DNA from: Actinomortierella ambigua
Taxonomy: Eukaryota; Mortierellomycota; Mortierellomycetes; Mortierellales; Mortierellaceae
Direction of reading: 5' to 3'
Length of the DNA: 64,000 nucleotides
Assembly (NCBI GenBank): GCA_016098155.1
Contig: JAAAJB010000086.1
Coordinates: forward strand, 17,078-81,077
Part shown: piece by piece, positions 1 through 13,344 of the stretch
Layout of the letters: every line of letters begins with the position of its first letter
How positions within the stretch are numbered: position 1 is the first letter of the stretch
Notes under the pieces: model-generated
Told to the model about the DNA's origin: nothing
Databases searched by the model: none
What the model saw: the letters and a program-made list of their open reading frames with translations, nothing else
Translations under genes and position numbers: made by a program

Positions 1-643
1 GAGCTGAAGCAGCAGCAGCAGCAGCAGCAGCAGACACCGTGCCAGGAACAACAACAGGCGGTGAAGGCAGAAGACGACGCTGCTGCCATGTCGGCGGGTA
101 CTGCTGCGGAGGAAAAGGCTCCACTGATGGAGGATGTTGTCACCACGAGCGAGTTGGACACCGAGACACAAGAAACCCCTTCAGTCGCACCATCACCACC
201 ATCATCATCACCACCATTACTCGTTGAGCAACCACAGGGACTGGAACCCCAGACTGTGAAGGAGGTCATGGAGAAGGGGGAGGAGGAGGAGGAAGAGGAA
301 AAGGCCGTACTGCTACCATCACCACCACCACAAGCACCAACATCATCATCACCACCACCACCACAGCAGCCACAGCCACAACCACAGCCTACGTTTGACA
401 CGGAGGACGTTGTAATGCGAGGGGTAGATGAAGAAGATGAAGAAGAAGGGGCAAAAGAGACCGTAACAGCAACAGATGCCATTGTCGAAAGCAGTAGTGG
501 TAGTCTCCACCACGACACATCGATGGACGAACCTCTGCAAGAAGGCCAAGAGCAAGACAAGGAAGAAGATGCTTCAGCCCACAGCGGCCCGACAACGGCC
601 GAAATAGCAATCTTGGCACCGCCTCTTCCTCCCCCTCCTGCCT

Positions 644-674
<31 letters not shown>

Positions 675-1197
675 TGCAGCTTCTGATGCAGTAGTGACAG
701 TAGACAAAAGAGGAGAAGGACAAGAAGGAGAGGAGGAAGCAAGGGGATCGATGGGCGATGACAACGACGACAGCACGGCCATCTCGGCGCCATCGCCATC
801 CTGCATCGTATCTGCCAGCCCAGCAGTAACAACAACAGCGACAACGACTGCAACAGCGACAGAAGCGACAACGACCGTGTCCTTGACGTCGTTGCATACC
901 GCAGCGGAAGAGCCAATGGGATCGATTGCCGAGGATGTGGCGATGGGGGATGAGGAAAAGGAGAAGACAGAGGAGAAGGAGGAGGAGGAGGAGCGGGAGG
1001 AGGGCGAGGTAGTGGAAGAAGAAGAGCCTACAACGACAGCATCTGCGCCGCCGCTATCTTCATCGCCGCCGCCGCCGCCGCCCGATGATGCTCACATACC
1101 GTCACAAGGAGAGGGAGATGGAAAGGAGGCGGTGGGCGAAGAAGGGTCGACAGAAGAAGACCAGTCGTTCATCAGTCTACTCACACAGATGACTTGA
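1..1197 (+). CDS. Acidic low-complexity protein, C-terminal part (5' end outside window)
   Basis: The frame is open from base 1 to a TGA at 1195-1197, so this is the last ~398 residues of a larger protein. It begins with a run of eight Gln from a CAG repeat. It then alternates Glu/Asp-rich blocks (Glu runs near 280-300 and 960-1020) with Pro, Ser and Thr tracts, and ends in a short hydrophobic tail. No catalytic motif, zinc finger or membrane segment is visible. Such composition is common in disordered tails of fungal nuclear or scaffold proteins, but nothing here names a family. Some codons may lie in introns I cannot see. The function is unknown; that it is coding is likely because the frame stays open across more than 1.1 kb. 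Confidence 0.7.
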
Positions 1198-1225
1198 ACG
1201 AATTTAATTTTCTTCTTCTCGTAAT

Positions 1226-1231
1226 AATAAA
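1226..1231 (+). terminator. Probable polyadenylation signal of the left-edge gene
   Basis: An AATAAA hexamer lies 29 bases after the stop codon of the acidic protein, followed by T- and A-rich sequence. The position is right for a fungal poly(A) signal. This rests on the motif only. Confidence 0.4.
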
Positions 1232-2085
1232 TTTACCCTCTTTTTTTAAAAAAAAAATTAAGAGAAAAAAAAGGCAGAGGTGTATGTATTATACCATTCT
1301 CATTTTCTCCCCCTCCCTCAAACCCGTGATGTCCTCTTCCCTCTTTCCTTTCTCACAACAAATATACATTAATATACATTGAAGACACAGGTTTTTGTTG
1401 TTGTTATTTTATGCAAGAGATAAAAATATGCTGCTATTGGTACATTAGAGAAAAAAAAAGGAATGGTGCAACACGGGAAAAAAAGGGAAAGGAGTCAGAG
1501 AGTATACAAACTTGATCCTCCCCTTCTGTCTCTCCTTCTCCCCCAAAAGAAGAAAAGATTAGGAGGGGGGGACGGAGCAACCCTCCTCGCCCCGAGTCCC
1601 CCCCTCTTTACTTTGTACAAAAAAAGTAAATCTGGTGTGTTGTGTCACTTGTGTAGAGAGGGTGGAAGGGTGAAAGAGAGAGAGGAGGGCTAGGATTGAA
1701 CATCTACCAGCCGCACCACAAGGAGGTTTGCTTTGTTTCTTGCCACCAGGGCAAGAGAAAAAGAGAAAAGGGGGAAGGTGACCAGCTGTGGCGTTGGGGG
1801 GGGGGGGGGTTTGGAGGGGGGGGCGATTTTTTTTTCGGGTTTGCATTTTATTAACCCCAAACCCGGGGGGAAAANNNNNNNNNGGGGGGGGTTTGCTGAG
1901 TTGGGCCTATTTGTTTTCTCGGTTTCCTTTTTTTTCCACCCAACCTCGGTAGTTCAAACCCACTCCCATTGCGGGTAAAAGGGCAGAAAAAAAAAGAGAG
2001 AGCAAAAAAAAAAAAGAAGAAAGGACACAAGAGAGCGAAAGAGAGAGAAGGAGGGGAAAACCAAAACAAAAAAAAATAAAAGACC
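1232..2085. other. Intergenic low-complexity stretch between convergent genes, with an assembly gap
   Basis: This space separates a plus-strand gene from the 3' end of a minus-strand gene. It holds A-, T- and G-homopolymers and purine or pyrimidine runs, including a G run of at least 12 near 1797-1811, and the N run at 1875-1883. Bases near the gap are suspect. No gene is supported. Confidence 0.6.
1875..1883. other. Assembly gap (9 N)
   Basis: Nine N bases are flanked by runs of A and G. The flanking homopolymers suggest sequencing drop-out, and the true gap length is unknown. Confidence 0.95.
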
Positions 2086-3844
2086 TTAAGCAGCCTTAAA
2101 GGACTCTTGTTGATCCAAAGTCGAGGTGGTAGGCGACGAGACCGAGTTTGGGTGCTTGGCGCGCTTATGGCGCTGCAGGTCATGCTGGCGCGTAAACTTC
2201 CAATGGCACTGATCGCATGGGTAAGGGCGGGCCGTGGTGTGGGTCATCAGGTGGCTGCGCAGGTTGAACGGTCGCGTGAACCGACGCTGGCAGACCGGGC
2301 AGACGTGAATGTCTTTGATCTCGGGCACCTGCGATGGGTCCAACAACGGGTGCTGGGTCCGCTCCGATTTGCCTCCCGTGCCACCAGCCCCGCCGTTGGC
2401 GGAGTACGTCGACGACCGTCGACGGTCGGCTCGCAGCGGCTTGTTGTGGGGCGATGACGAAGACGTCGACGACGTTGGCGAGGTCGAGTGATCCTTGGTG
2501 AACGGGGATGCATAGGGTGAGGTCGAGTGATCGTGGTAATGGTGGTGACCGTGATCGTGATGATAGCCGTTGTCATACGACTGATAGCGACCCATTGTTC
2601 CGTCCTCCTGCTGATGTTGTTGTTGTTGTTGTTGATTGTCCATGCTCTGTGGTTGTTGTTGTTGTTGCTCTTCATACAAGATGTCCTCCTCGGGTTCAAA
2701 GGCCGAAACAAAGGGTGATAAGGGCTTGCTCGACTTTGGGATGCAAGGGTACACGCCGGGACAGTGACACAGCATCGACATGTCAGCCGTCGTGACAGGC
2801 GCAACATTGTTCGCCGAGACAGCCGCGGCAGCAACAGCAAGACCAACCATGTCGTTCATGACCGGGCTGGATGGGGTCAACTGACCACCATATCTCGAGT
2901 TGGCGGCCGTCGCGGATGCTGCAGCAGCAGCACTATTGGTATTGGTATTGTTGGTATTGGTCGACGAGGGCGAGTCATTGGTGGTATAGCTCGGAATCAA
3001 CAAGGCCGACGAGGCGCCAGCATTCGACATCGGGTAGAGTTCGAAATCAGCATCAACGGTCGAGACGGGGCTCGAAGAGTAGTTGCTGGTGGGGCTCGTG
3101 CCAAACACCGAGTCGGCCATCTGCTGGTGCTGGTGCTGCTGCTGCTGCTGCTGGTTGTGCTGTTGAGAATAGCTGTGTTGCTGCTGCTGCTGTTGTTGCT
3201 GTTGACGCTGAGGATAATGTTGCTGATAAAGATGTGTCAACAACTTGCTTTGGGAAGAGGAAGAAACAGAAGAGGTTGTTGGAGTGTTGATATGTGACGT
3301 AAATGATGGCTGATGATGAGACAGTGACTGCTGCTGTTGCTGGTGCTGAAGAGGATGGAACAGGGCCATGGGCTCAGGATACGAGACGTTGCTGTTGTTG
3401 CTAGCGGGACTGCTGCTGTCCATCCACTGGTCGAACTGCTGCTGCTGCTGCTGCTGCTTGTAAGGGTGAGAGAACGAGCGCGCAGGAGGAGACATTGGCG
3501 GTGTGCCAAGGCCAACGGAGACTGAGACGGACACGGCAGCAGCAGAGGCGTTCGTGGTCGTGGTGGGCAAGAGAGGCAAGAGGTCAAACTGGTCAAGCAA
3601 AAGATCGTGAGGCAACGACTGTGGCTGTGACTGTGGCTGGTGGCTGGTTGTGGTGGCGGTCTGGTCCAGGAAGGCTTGCAACAAGGGGTCGTTCGCGATC
3701 ATCAACGGCGCCTGCAGGCCATTCTTTAGCTCCGAAGAGACATCGACAAACGGAAGAGTGACACAGTCTGGCGACGAGTATGGCGACGAGGACGCGGACG
3801 AGACGGGCGACGCTGTTTGGTGGAAGACGATATTCGTGGCTTGC
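2086..3844 (-). CDS. Crz1-like C2H2 zinc-finger transcription factor (3' exon)
   Basis: A long open minus-strand exon ends with TAA at 2086-2088. Near the C-terminus are two adjacent C2H2 fingers, CPVCQRRFTRPFNLRSHLMTH and then CDQCHWKFTRQHDLQRHKRAKH. The FTRP-x-NL-x-SH and FxRQHD-x-x-RH signatures are those of Crz1-type calcineurin-responsive factors. The rest is disordered, rich in Gln, Asn, Ser and His, with many poly-Gln runs. I place the exon start at 3844 because a CAG acceptor precedes it and the frame is closed by a TGA further upstream. The upstream exon or exons and true start are not resolved. Two-finger DNA binding is well supported. Regulation by calcineurin is inference, because no clear docking motif was found. 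It could be another Q-rich C2H2 regulator. Confidence 0.85.
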
Positions 3845-4844
3845 CTGTTTGAAGAATTATATGAGGGGAGTCAAATAAGACACGCTTCCAAGAGGTCAGC
3901 CTTGCATAGCCCTTTTTTCTTTGCTTTTCTTGTAACTGTGGGTGAGGGGTTGAAGAGTGAGAGAGATGGGGGTTGGAGAGGGCGGGAAATGTATTCACGC
4001 GCAAAGAAGGGAGTTGCGGGAAGAAGAGACACGCAACGTCCCAAAAACCAGCGAATTGGAGACAGAGGGATTTTGCAAAGAGGGTAAAGATTGGGCCGGG
4101 GGTGGGGGGGGGGCGAGATCATTTTCCTCCCTGTCTCTCTGAATTAAAAAACGTGGTCACAGTGGGAAAAGAATTGCGGTATGATGACAAATTCACACTG
4201 ACAGGACAAACCAAAGGAAAGGTCAAAGGATCTGCTTCATTATTCCCAATATAGAAACCATCAATGCGCAGTTTCCCCTCTCTCCCCCCCCACCATTGAT
4301 TGACGATGGTGGTCTTGCTGATAGGGCAAACGAGTCAACTTTCTCTTCATCCCTCCCCCCCTCCTCGTTCTCTTTCACTCTCTTCTTTTCTACTTCCTCT
4401 TTTGCTCTTCTTGTTGACCGCGACAAGGATTGAAGGAGACCCAAAAATAAACCAAAACTTCAAGGGAAAACTGGCAAACAACAGGTAAAGAATGTCAAAA
4501 AGAGACCGGTTAGAACCAATGAAAGCAAAAGGTGGGTGGATGGAGGGAAGAGCAGTGAGGCTGAAAAGAGCGAGAGGAAGAAGGAAAGAATTCCACCAAA
4601 GAAACCCAAACTGTGGGAATCACAATGTTGTTCTTGGTCAACTTACATGATGAACACGGGTGTGATTTGAAAAGAGTGAGTGTGTGGGTGTATGTGGGTG
4701 TGTTGTATGCGTGTTTCGTATGGATGAATGTATGGATGGATGATGTGTACGGGGTGGTTTCAGGTCGTCAATTAGTATTCAAAGCGAAGTTTTTGTTGGA
4801 TGAAGAAGTGATGCTGAGGAATGCAATGAGTGATATATTACAGG

Positions 4845-4979
4845 TACAGTGATGGGTGTGATGGTCGTTGACAACGGTGATGGCTGCGGGGTATCTACTA
4901 CTGTAGGAGTATTGGTGCTGTTGCTGTTGCTGTTGTTGCTGCTGTTGATGGTGGAGGATTTGGGTTGCTGTTGTGCTGC
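4845..4979 (-). other. Candidate upstream Q/N-rich exon of the zinc-finger gene
   Basis: On the minus strand a textbook acceptor, a T-rich tract followed by GCAG, ends at about 4980. The sequence after it reads Gln/Asn/Ser/Thr-rich in more than one frame, much like the known exon, and GT sites near 4853 and 4847 could serve as donors. The reading phase does not join cleanly to the exon starting at 3844, so another exon or different sites would be needed. Offered only as a candidate. Confidence 0.25.
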
Positions 4980-5451
4980 AAAAAAAAAAGAGGGTGCAGG
5001 CGTATAAGGATGGTAAAAACGACGAAAAAAGAAAAGAGTATGCTTGTGTTTTGAGTAGATACAAAAGCTGGATAGAAAAGAAAAGAAGCAAAGGGGGGGA
5101 TTGGGGAGGAGGGCGAGTTTAAATAGTTTTCTCACCACCAGCAGGGACGAGATATTGAGTCGCCACTCGATTGACTCGAAGCGGGTAATAGGGCCTCCAG
5201 TCATTATTCACTATTCAATCGAAAATGGCATCCTTATATTTTCTCATGGCGAGGGTGTGAGATGCTCAATTGGCAATAATTTTTCTGTTGTCGTTCCCTT
5301 TTTCCCTTTCTCTCCAGCAGCTGACGCACTGCTCTCCCTCCCCTGAGTTCAATGAATTAGACAACAAGTTTAAAGTAAGCAAGTACACAAAATAACAAAC
5401 TCAATTCAAACACGCCGTCGTCTGTCTTCTCTTCTGGTAGATTACTAATCG

Positions 5452-5453
<2 letters not shown>

Positions 5454-5503
<50 letters not shown>
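5454..5503. repeat. (CT)n microsatellite
   Basis: About 50 bases of near-perfect CT dinucleotide repeat with a single TT interruption. It lies in the long non-coding region upstream of the Crz1-like gene. Confidence 0.95.
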
Positions 5504-8500
5504 AGTCACTGTCGCTCATCCGCTTCCTGGTTGTCAAAAATCCTATCCCCTCCCTCCCTCCCTGTCTGTCGCTATTCTTGTATATATATTTTTTTTCGCG
5601 CGCCCTCCCTCTCACGTCTATCCATTCATCTGTCTCTCTCCCCTGCTGTTGTGTAGGGCACCCACCCTGCACGCTTTCTCCCCCCCCCCAATGCCTCAGC
5701 CCTCTTTGATCCCACTGTCTCGTTTGTCCTGCCTCATCATCAATGTTCCGAGGGACAGAGCATGCTGCTGCATTCGGTCTTTGCGTTGGAGCTATTGGAG
5801 ATGCCCCCCTTCTCTCTTTGTTAATAGTTATTTTTGGTGGCACTGGCTGCCAACTCCACTTGCCTCCAACCTTCAGCCTATCCCAGTGTTCCTCTCTCTC
5901 TCTCTTTCTCCTCTTCTCCATCAACTCCAATCTTCTTTCCAGCAGTCTCCAACCTGTTTGCCTCATGGTCAAACAGGATTAAAGAAATTAGGTACACTTG
6001 TGCTCAGCGAACTCTGTGGAACAAAAAAAAAATAGGGAGGACCTGGACATTGGGCGTAAAATTGGACAAGCTTTTTCTGGAGAAAAAAAAAGTACTTCAA
6101 AAAGGAAGACAAGGTATCCTTCCATTACGAGGCAAATGTTCTGCACGGTACTCTTTGGTAGTCCAGATCCTGTCCCCTCGTACTTGACAACCCCGCTCCA
6201 TTGAACCTCTGGATTGACAACCCAGGAAGGACAAAACAAACTTTTTTTTCATTCCCATTAAAATGTGGACATGCCCCCCCCCCTCTTGCCCTAGTTTCTT
6301 TCTTTTTATTCTCGCGTGGAGAATGATCGATCGACAAAGAGAGAGTGACAGAAGAACTACGTGGTCAACGCCTAAATTTGGGTTTATGGGGGGGGGGAAG
6401 GGGCGAAATGAACTGCTTCTATTCCTTTCCCACTAATAGCTGAAGGAGTCGAAGGGCCATAGCACCCTTTTTGTTCATCCTCGTTGAGGAGCCAGGGAAA
6501 GGGAGACGACGCGCGTGCCCTTTGTTCTTTCTCTTTAGTCTCCCCTCCCACCCTCACCCTATCAAGAGATAACCGAGTGGAAGCAAAGGAGGGTTGGGGG
6601 GGGGAGGGCAAACTCTTCCACACAATAATCACTCCTGTCAACAACAAGACGATGGGGCACTCTCTCTGTTCTACCCCCCCCCCCATTGTGCCTTTCACCA
6701 CTTCTGGTGCACATGGAAAGAAGCAAGGGGAGGGGGGTGGAAGAAGGGTGGAGAGGATGAAAGGAAACGCTTAAAAATATCGAGCCAAGATTGATTCTAC
6801 CACACCACATCAACAAACACGTACTACACATACATCCACTGAACAACAACACACTGCCCTCCCAACAGTCAGGGTGTCACACACAAGACTGAGAAATACT
6901 GTACATACACCACAGTTATCCTAGGGTAATTATAGGACGAGGCAGCAGCAAAAAAGAAAGGTGGATGGGTACGACCCTGATCGGGTAGCAATCAACAGCA
7001 ATCAAAGAACAGTACTCGCGCAAGAGGGCAATAGACAGATTGCCAGAGAGAGCAAAGAACCGGTTTTTGATCATTGTCACTTCATTTTAAATTTTTGCTC
7101 ACAGGTCTTGGCTATAACTTACCGACAGGAACAAACCCTGGAACGAAAAAGAACAAGGTGGACTCAACGACCATGCTGGGAATGGGAGAAGGCGGAAAAT
7201 GCCTAGAGAATTGGCCACAGGACATCAACCGGCACGGGGGAAATTGAGTGACATTCCTACGGTGCCAAAAAAAATGCCGAGCAATACAGCCCAACCATGT
7301 TGTTCCCTCTGTGATCGAGGCTCAGAGTGAAACGAACAAAGAAGAAGAAAAAAAAACGTCCAGGCCCAACTTTTCGATAGTAGGCATCTGTTCCTTCGTT
7401 TCCAAACGAGAGAAAAAACCTCTCTCGAGAAAAACAACAACGCCAAGAACCTTGGCTGAGCAAGCTGAGCATAGTCAACCCTGTCGTACTACACACGCAC
7501 ATACACAATTTGCCCCCCATCCTATATCCTCGATCAATTGAACCCTCTGTTTACATTCGAGAAGGAGTGAGAGAGAGAGAGAGACAGGGAGAGCAGGGGT
7601 GCGAAAGCCCATACCATTGAGCTCTTTTTCAGAAAGGCTATGACCCAAAAGACCCAATGCCCAGAAACGAAAACAAGTTTGTCCCGGCGAATACTCATGC
7701 TCTCCATTGGGCGTCCAGTTTCATTTTTTTTTTAAATCTACCCCTCTTGTTGCCCAGCCTCCTCCCTCTCTCTCAAACCTTTTCATCCCGCTATGCAACC
7801 TCTCTACATCATTAGGTCTACTCTAAAAGCTTGTTTGTTGTGTTTACCATTGCTGTTTGTTTTTGGGAGAGCCAAAAAAGCTTCATGCATCTTCTCTTTG
7901 ACAGACAAGAAAACGAGGTTGTATATTACAGGGCCGTGAGATGGGTCAAAAAAAATAGACCCTGAGAAAATAGCCATCTTTGGCAAGCATGGCCACCCCC
8001 TCCCCTTTCGCTTCTCCAAAGGGCAACATCAACAACAAGGGGATCTTGGCTATTCGTTTGTCGACTTTCAAATTAAAAAAGGGAGGACGTCGAAAAACCT
8101 GTCAGAGCCAGAAGGTCGTTGTATTTTTTTTTGCAAGAACAGGATCGACTTTTTGTCACTGTTGTGTTTTCTTCTTCTTTCTGTATTATTGCGTATGTGT
8201 AAGGCTTGGAAGCCAAGAAAACAGCCATCAACCTAAAAACAAACCTCTCTATCGAAAAGAACAAACTCGTCCACGAAAGGTAAACTTGTGGATGCGAGGC
8301 AGGTAGTAACTAGAAAAAAAAACGATGTTGACTCTTTCTCATTTGTTTAAAAAAAACGTGTTACTGACTGTTTCCAGTGGAGCCCATTTGTTTTTTTTTC
8401 TTGGGTTATGTCGCAGTCAACCCTACATGAATACAAAGGGATGGTGGTATGACACAGGAGAAAGGAGGCGTACTGGAGAAAGGGAAAAACAATTGCCCAG

Positions 8501-11500
8501 AAAAGAGGGTCTTGGGTGAAAAAATCTCCTAACATGCATTACATTTCCATTTTCTCCTTCTTTCTTTCTTGGCTAGAACACCCAGAACACAAAGCAACGA
8601 TCAGATACCGCACAAGTAATATTGGGTGTGAGCGGAACAACGAGAAATAGACAATGAAGAGGGGGTGGGGGGAGGAGGGGAGGGGGTTGTGCTCAACATG
8701 AGTTTGCACTTTCTGAACAGAAAGAAGGATTAGACTACAGACAAACAAGCATGTGGGCACAGGTACACGTAACCCTAGTACACAGTGCTTGGTTTTTTGT
8801 TTTTTCTCACCCAGGAGATGAAAATTCCCTTTTTCGTCCAAGTGTGGGAGGAAAGGAAGTGAACGTGTTTTTCCCATGCGAAACATTCATCCTAGCGGCA
8901 CAAATTTACACTTCTGCAAAGATCTCTACTAAGTTGGAGAGTAAGGGTTGAGCGCGGAGAAAGACACCAAATTAAGGATGCTGCACCCACCGCTTAAAGC
9001 CAAAAATGAACGCAGAAATGGAGGGATACGGGTGAATGTTTGTGAGGTAGGGTTTGTGGGGTATAGTAGAGTGAACATGTGGGATGTGACGGAAGTTCGT
9101 ATTGCCCAAATGGGTCAATTGTTTTCGCGCTTCTTTGAGGGGCAATGCGGGTGTGTGCGTGCCACACTACGCCACTCTGTCCTTTTGCTCTGTCACTGCT
9201 CTCTCTCTCTGTCTCTCATTCATTCACTCATATCCCCTTCTCTCTCTCTCTCTCTCCTTCTTTCCAGTGGATGCTTAATTGCGTTTGCGTTCAGCATAGG
9301 CTGCGCCATCAACAGGCCGATGGGTAGATGATAAAGTACCTCTACTCCTTCCTGTGAACTGATGACGGCATTTGTTTCGAGTATGTGATCGCGAAAATGA
9401 TATTTGCGAAAACCTCTCACTTTTTCTATTCAGCCGTAAATTCAACCGTAAAAAAAACGCGCACTTTCCCTCTCAGTCCATTCACCCAGCCTGAGCACAC
9501 CTACCCCCACTCTCAACCCTGGTACGTACTACGTGTGGTACAGGCGTATGAAAGATCCCCCGCGTTCCAACGCTCTCCCGACCACACCAATCCCTCTTCC
9601 CTGCGGCTCGCATGCATCATTGTTGGCCATGTGGACTTTTTTCTTGTTTTACTTCAAGTCGACACTCGAGCCGACAATCTTGAGGCGGATTTAGAGGATC
9701 CGGCCAGGAGCACACAGTGATCTGAATATGACTTCATACATGGAGGAATACGAGAGTGAAGGGTTGTTCCTTGTACCGGCAAGACGAGGCGTGTTTGCAC
9801 GAGAGTGATAATAAGAGAAGAAGGCGGGGAGGGGGGGGGCATTGAAGCAACATGAAAAGGACCATGACCACTACTTCCTTTTTTGGGCATCAATTGGAGG
9901 GCCGCGTCTCTTTCTCGGGAGAGGCCTCTTTTGGAATATTACTCCACTTCGACCACGTTGCACCCGTTACTTGTAATTGAACAAAAGGTGAGGGATTAAG
10001 CAACAGCCATATACTACTCATTCCATAGTTATTGGCACTAGACTGACTACAACTCGTAGTACAATGCAGACATACATACAGGGTTCGATGATGCTACTCG
10101 GCACCCCTCACAGTGAACCCATGTTAACGCCAACAACAACAAAAAACAAGAAAAGGAATGAGCGGCCGGCATCTTATCTTCTTCCTTTCCCCGCACCATC
10201 CCTCCGTCCCTCTTTCCCCTTTTGCTCAATGTCCGAGAATTCATGTCACGGAGATCGCCGTTGTCCTAAAAAAAAAATAGAGAGACACGGCCCAACAAAA
10301 CAACAAACATACATGATCGTGGTTGCAGTGGGCCTCAACCAGCATACGCAAGCACACACACCTTCTCTGTTTGTGTGAATGAGCTCCGAGGAACATGAAC
10401 TCCAACAACGCATTCACATAGCCTACAGATCAGCTCAAAAATAAAAAAAAAGTTTGATCGGATCCGCTTGCCGAGCATTCCCTCCCTGTCTCCTTCTCTC
10501 TCCCCTTCCGCCATTGTTATGAACTTGCTCCTCCTGATGGCCAAGAGTCGACACAAAATCGACAACACAATCATCATCATTCTCCAAGTCTATCGTCCTT
10601 CTTTGCGGGCTGTTGGTCCGACGGAAAGAAAAGAAGGGGGGGGGGTGCAGAAAGGAGGAAAAGGACCACGGACGAGTCATAGGACGCGTCTCTGACGACG
10701 TCAATCCTCTATCGCTCTCGCCTGTCCTCTTTCGATCCCAAATCGAGCCATTGCCGCCCCTCCTCTCCCTCCCTTTTTTTTTTTTTTTTTTTACCGACAA
10801 ATGGAAGACGGGAAAAGCAACCTCGTCGGCATAGAGCTCTAAAATCCCCTTCCCTCTGCTGCAGCTACAGCTCTCTCACCTCACTCCTTGCAGTTGTGCA
10901 GTGTAGAGTGTTCACCTCCTGTTGCTCTCAAGAACCTGTTCTTCCGACATGTAGGTCCTTGTCGGTCGGAACAAGGTTGCCTTTCTTATTTTAATGGAAT
11001 TGTAATCTCCGTCTAATCTCTAGTGACACCAGTCACTTTGACTCCTCTGCTGCTGGCTCCTCTTTCCTCACCACCAAAACTTCGCGTGCCCTTTTACGGC
11101 ATGCTGGGTATGAAAACCGGCAGGACGGAGAGAGAGATTACCAACTACAACTACCTGTCCCCACGCGGAAAACACGTTTTGTTTTTCATTGCCAAAAAAA
11201 AAGGGTGTTGCCCCACTTTCATTCAGCGGGGTAGGGTTTCCACCGGAGAAAAAGTCAGTCACCACTATCCATCTACGTAGTACCTTTCTTCACCACTCTT
11301 TCTCTTTGCCCAACTCGAAGAATGATAGGTAGAGTGCGAGTAGATGGTACAAGAATATTTTCGACTTCCTACATGGACGCATCCACCGGCGCCGTGTTTG
11401 TGTTTTCTTTTCCTCTTCCCTTTGTATCTTGTGTGTATGTGTTTTTATCCTTCACAAACGCGCCTCGTGCCCAGCGGGACTAGAATTATCGACGGCGTCT

Positions 11501-13334
11501 ACCCAAAATACTGCAATACAAAACAGCGAGGCGGAGCCAAGGGAAGCACGCCCCCTCTTCTTCACAACACTATTGAGCATGAGCCAACAGAAAACATCGC
11601 TTTTGGGAATGGGCAAGGGCTGGAGAAAGACAGACGAGGACACACACAGACACAGGGAGAGCGAGAAAGCCCAGTAAAACAAGAATAGAGGAAAGCGCCG
11701 CTTTTTATTATGTTCTCGAGGGTCGAATCACGGGCAAGAAAACTTTCCTGGTGTTCATTGTCGACAGCAACACCTGTTTCTATCTGTGTTTTTTTTTTCG
11801 TAGTGTTTTTTTTACCATTTTCTACTTTTCGCTCTCTCTTCCGATTACTTACCTTTTCTACACGGAATGCCTCGCCGAGAGCTTAAAACGCGATTCCAAT
11901 CCACGATCTTCCTCGTTGTGAGCAGGCTCGGTTGCAATGGGTTCAATGGCGAGTCATTCCCTTCCTCCTTTGTACTCGTTTGTCATGTTGACAAGATTTT
12001 ACTTCTACCACCCACCACATAGATTGTTTATTATAGTTGTCTTGAATGTTTGGTGAGCTTAATCCTAGATGATCATGGAAAATGGACTTTCCTGCTCACC
12101 CTTCGTTCCTCCAGGGTCCTCTGTTGTCCCTGCGTCTGGACCAAAAAAAAAAAAAAAAAAAACGGACGACGTGGAAGATGAAGAGGCGATGAAAGATGAA
12201 AGAGGAAACAAAAAAAAAGAAGTAGGAGGTGTTTGCCATTATTGTGTGCAACCGTCGAGAGCATCGATAATCCACTTTTTTTCCTTTCGTGCAATAGCTC
12301 ATTTTTGTACCTACTTCTTGATAGGGCGGGTAAGAAGGATGAAGGATGGCGAGTCGTTTTCTTTTTTTCTTTTTGTGACCCATGGCATACTCCAAAATGG
12401 GTCAACAAACTATCGATGAAGAAGAGAGGAGCAGCACAACATTCACACAAACACAACATTGCATACACAACTGACGCACATTTGCACACATTGACACACT
12501 TATTGACAAAAGGAGCGATGCAAATGATGCGCCTAAAAAAGACTCATTTGTTGATTTTTTGTCCCGCAATCATCATCTTTCCTTTTCTTCTATTTTATAC
12601 ACCACTCTCCCATCAAATCGATTTACACCCCCTCCTTATTTTTTTTTTTTTAAAAAAAAAAAGTAAGATTTGTTTAGACAAAAAATAGAGAAAAATAACG
12701 GCTTCCTATCTTGATGCTGAGCTGGACACACAGGGTAACACTTGATTTTCAAGGTTGATGAAGTTAGAGACATTGCAGGGGTGACCCTGAGCAAAACGAA
12801 AGAGACTTGGTCCCCGTGGGAGACATGGAGGAGGCAAGGAAGGAGGATGGAGAGGAGCAAGTGGGACCCTTCTTTTCCAAGTAACACAGCACAGAGGGCG
12901 AGTTTCTTTTTTGTTGTTGTTTTTGGATGTTGTCGTTGTTGACAATCCCTCATGGAGTTCAACTCTAAATGTAATAGTCGTCTTTGCGGGATGAACCTTT
13001 TTTTTTTTTTTTTTTATTCTTTCCAAAGAAAGTTCACATCCCAAGTGGGCTGCGTCAAGTGGCATCGGACGCTATTGTAGTAGACCTGTGGCGATAATCG
13101 ACAACCTCCTGTTCAAACAACCAATGATTGACTCTCTTTCCCAGCTCTAGTATTGGTTGCTTCGATATCTCCCTCCCCCCCTTCTTTGCTTTGTTTGTTT
13201 GTTGATACTGTTGGTCCCTCTATCTCTCTACTTCTTTCTACTTTTTTTTTTTTTTTTTTTTTTCTCCCTTCCTGGAGGGGGGGGTGGTCGTGATTCTTCT
13301 TACCTGGATTCATTAGAAAACGAAAGATTCTTAA

Positions 13335-13344
13335 NNNNNNNNNN
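13335..13344. other. Assembly gap (10 N)
   Basis: Ten N bases with long T runs directly on the right and a T run about 75 bases to the left. The flanking bases are probably unreliable. Confidence 0.95.

Noticed and set aside
389..916. Long minus-strand frames opposite the acidic protein
   Set aside because: They are shadows of the plus-strand low-complexity coding region, with Leu/Arg/Cys-rich text typical of the complement of Glu/Gln/Pro codons.
2247..3596. Several long plus and alternate minus frames over the zinc-finger gene
   Set aside because: They come from CAG/CAA repeats read in other frames. Only one frame carries the two intact C2H2 fingers.
5502..5972. 156-codon minus frame in the desert
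   Set aside because: The text is Arg/Glu/Gly-rich from CT/GA repeats, with no motif, no splice context and no similarity recognised.
10064..10100. tRNA gene suggested by a GGTTCGA-like box
   Set aside because: No A-box or cloverleaf stems could be formed around it.
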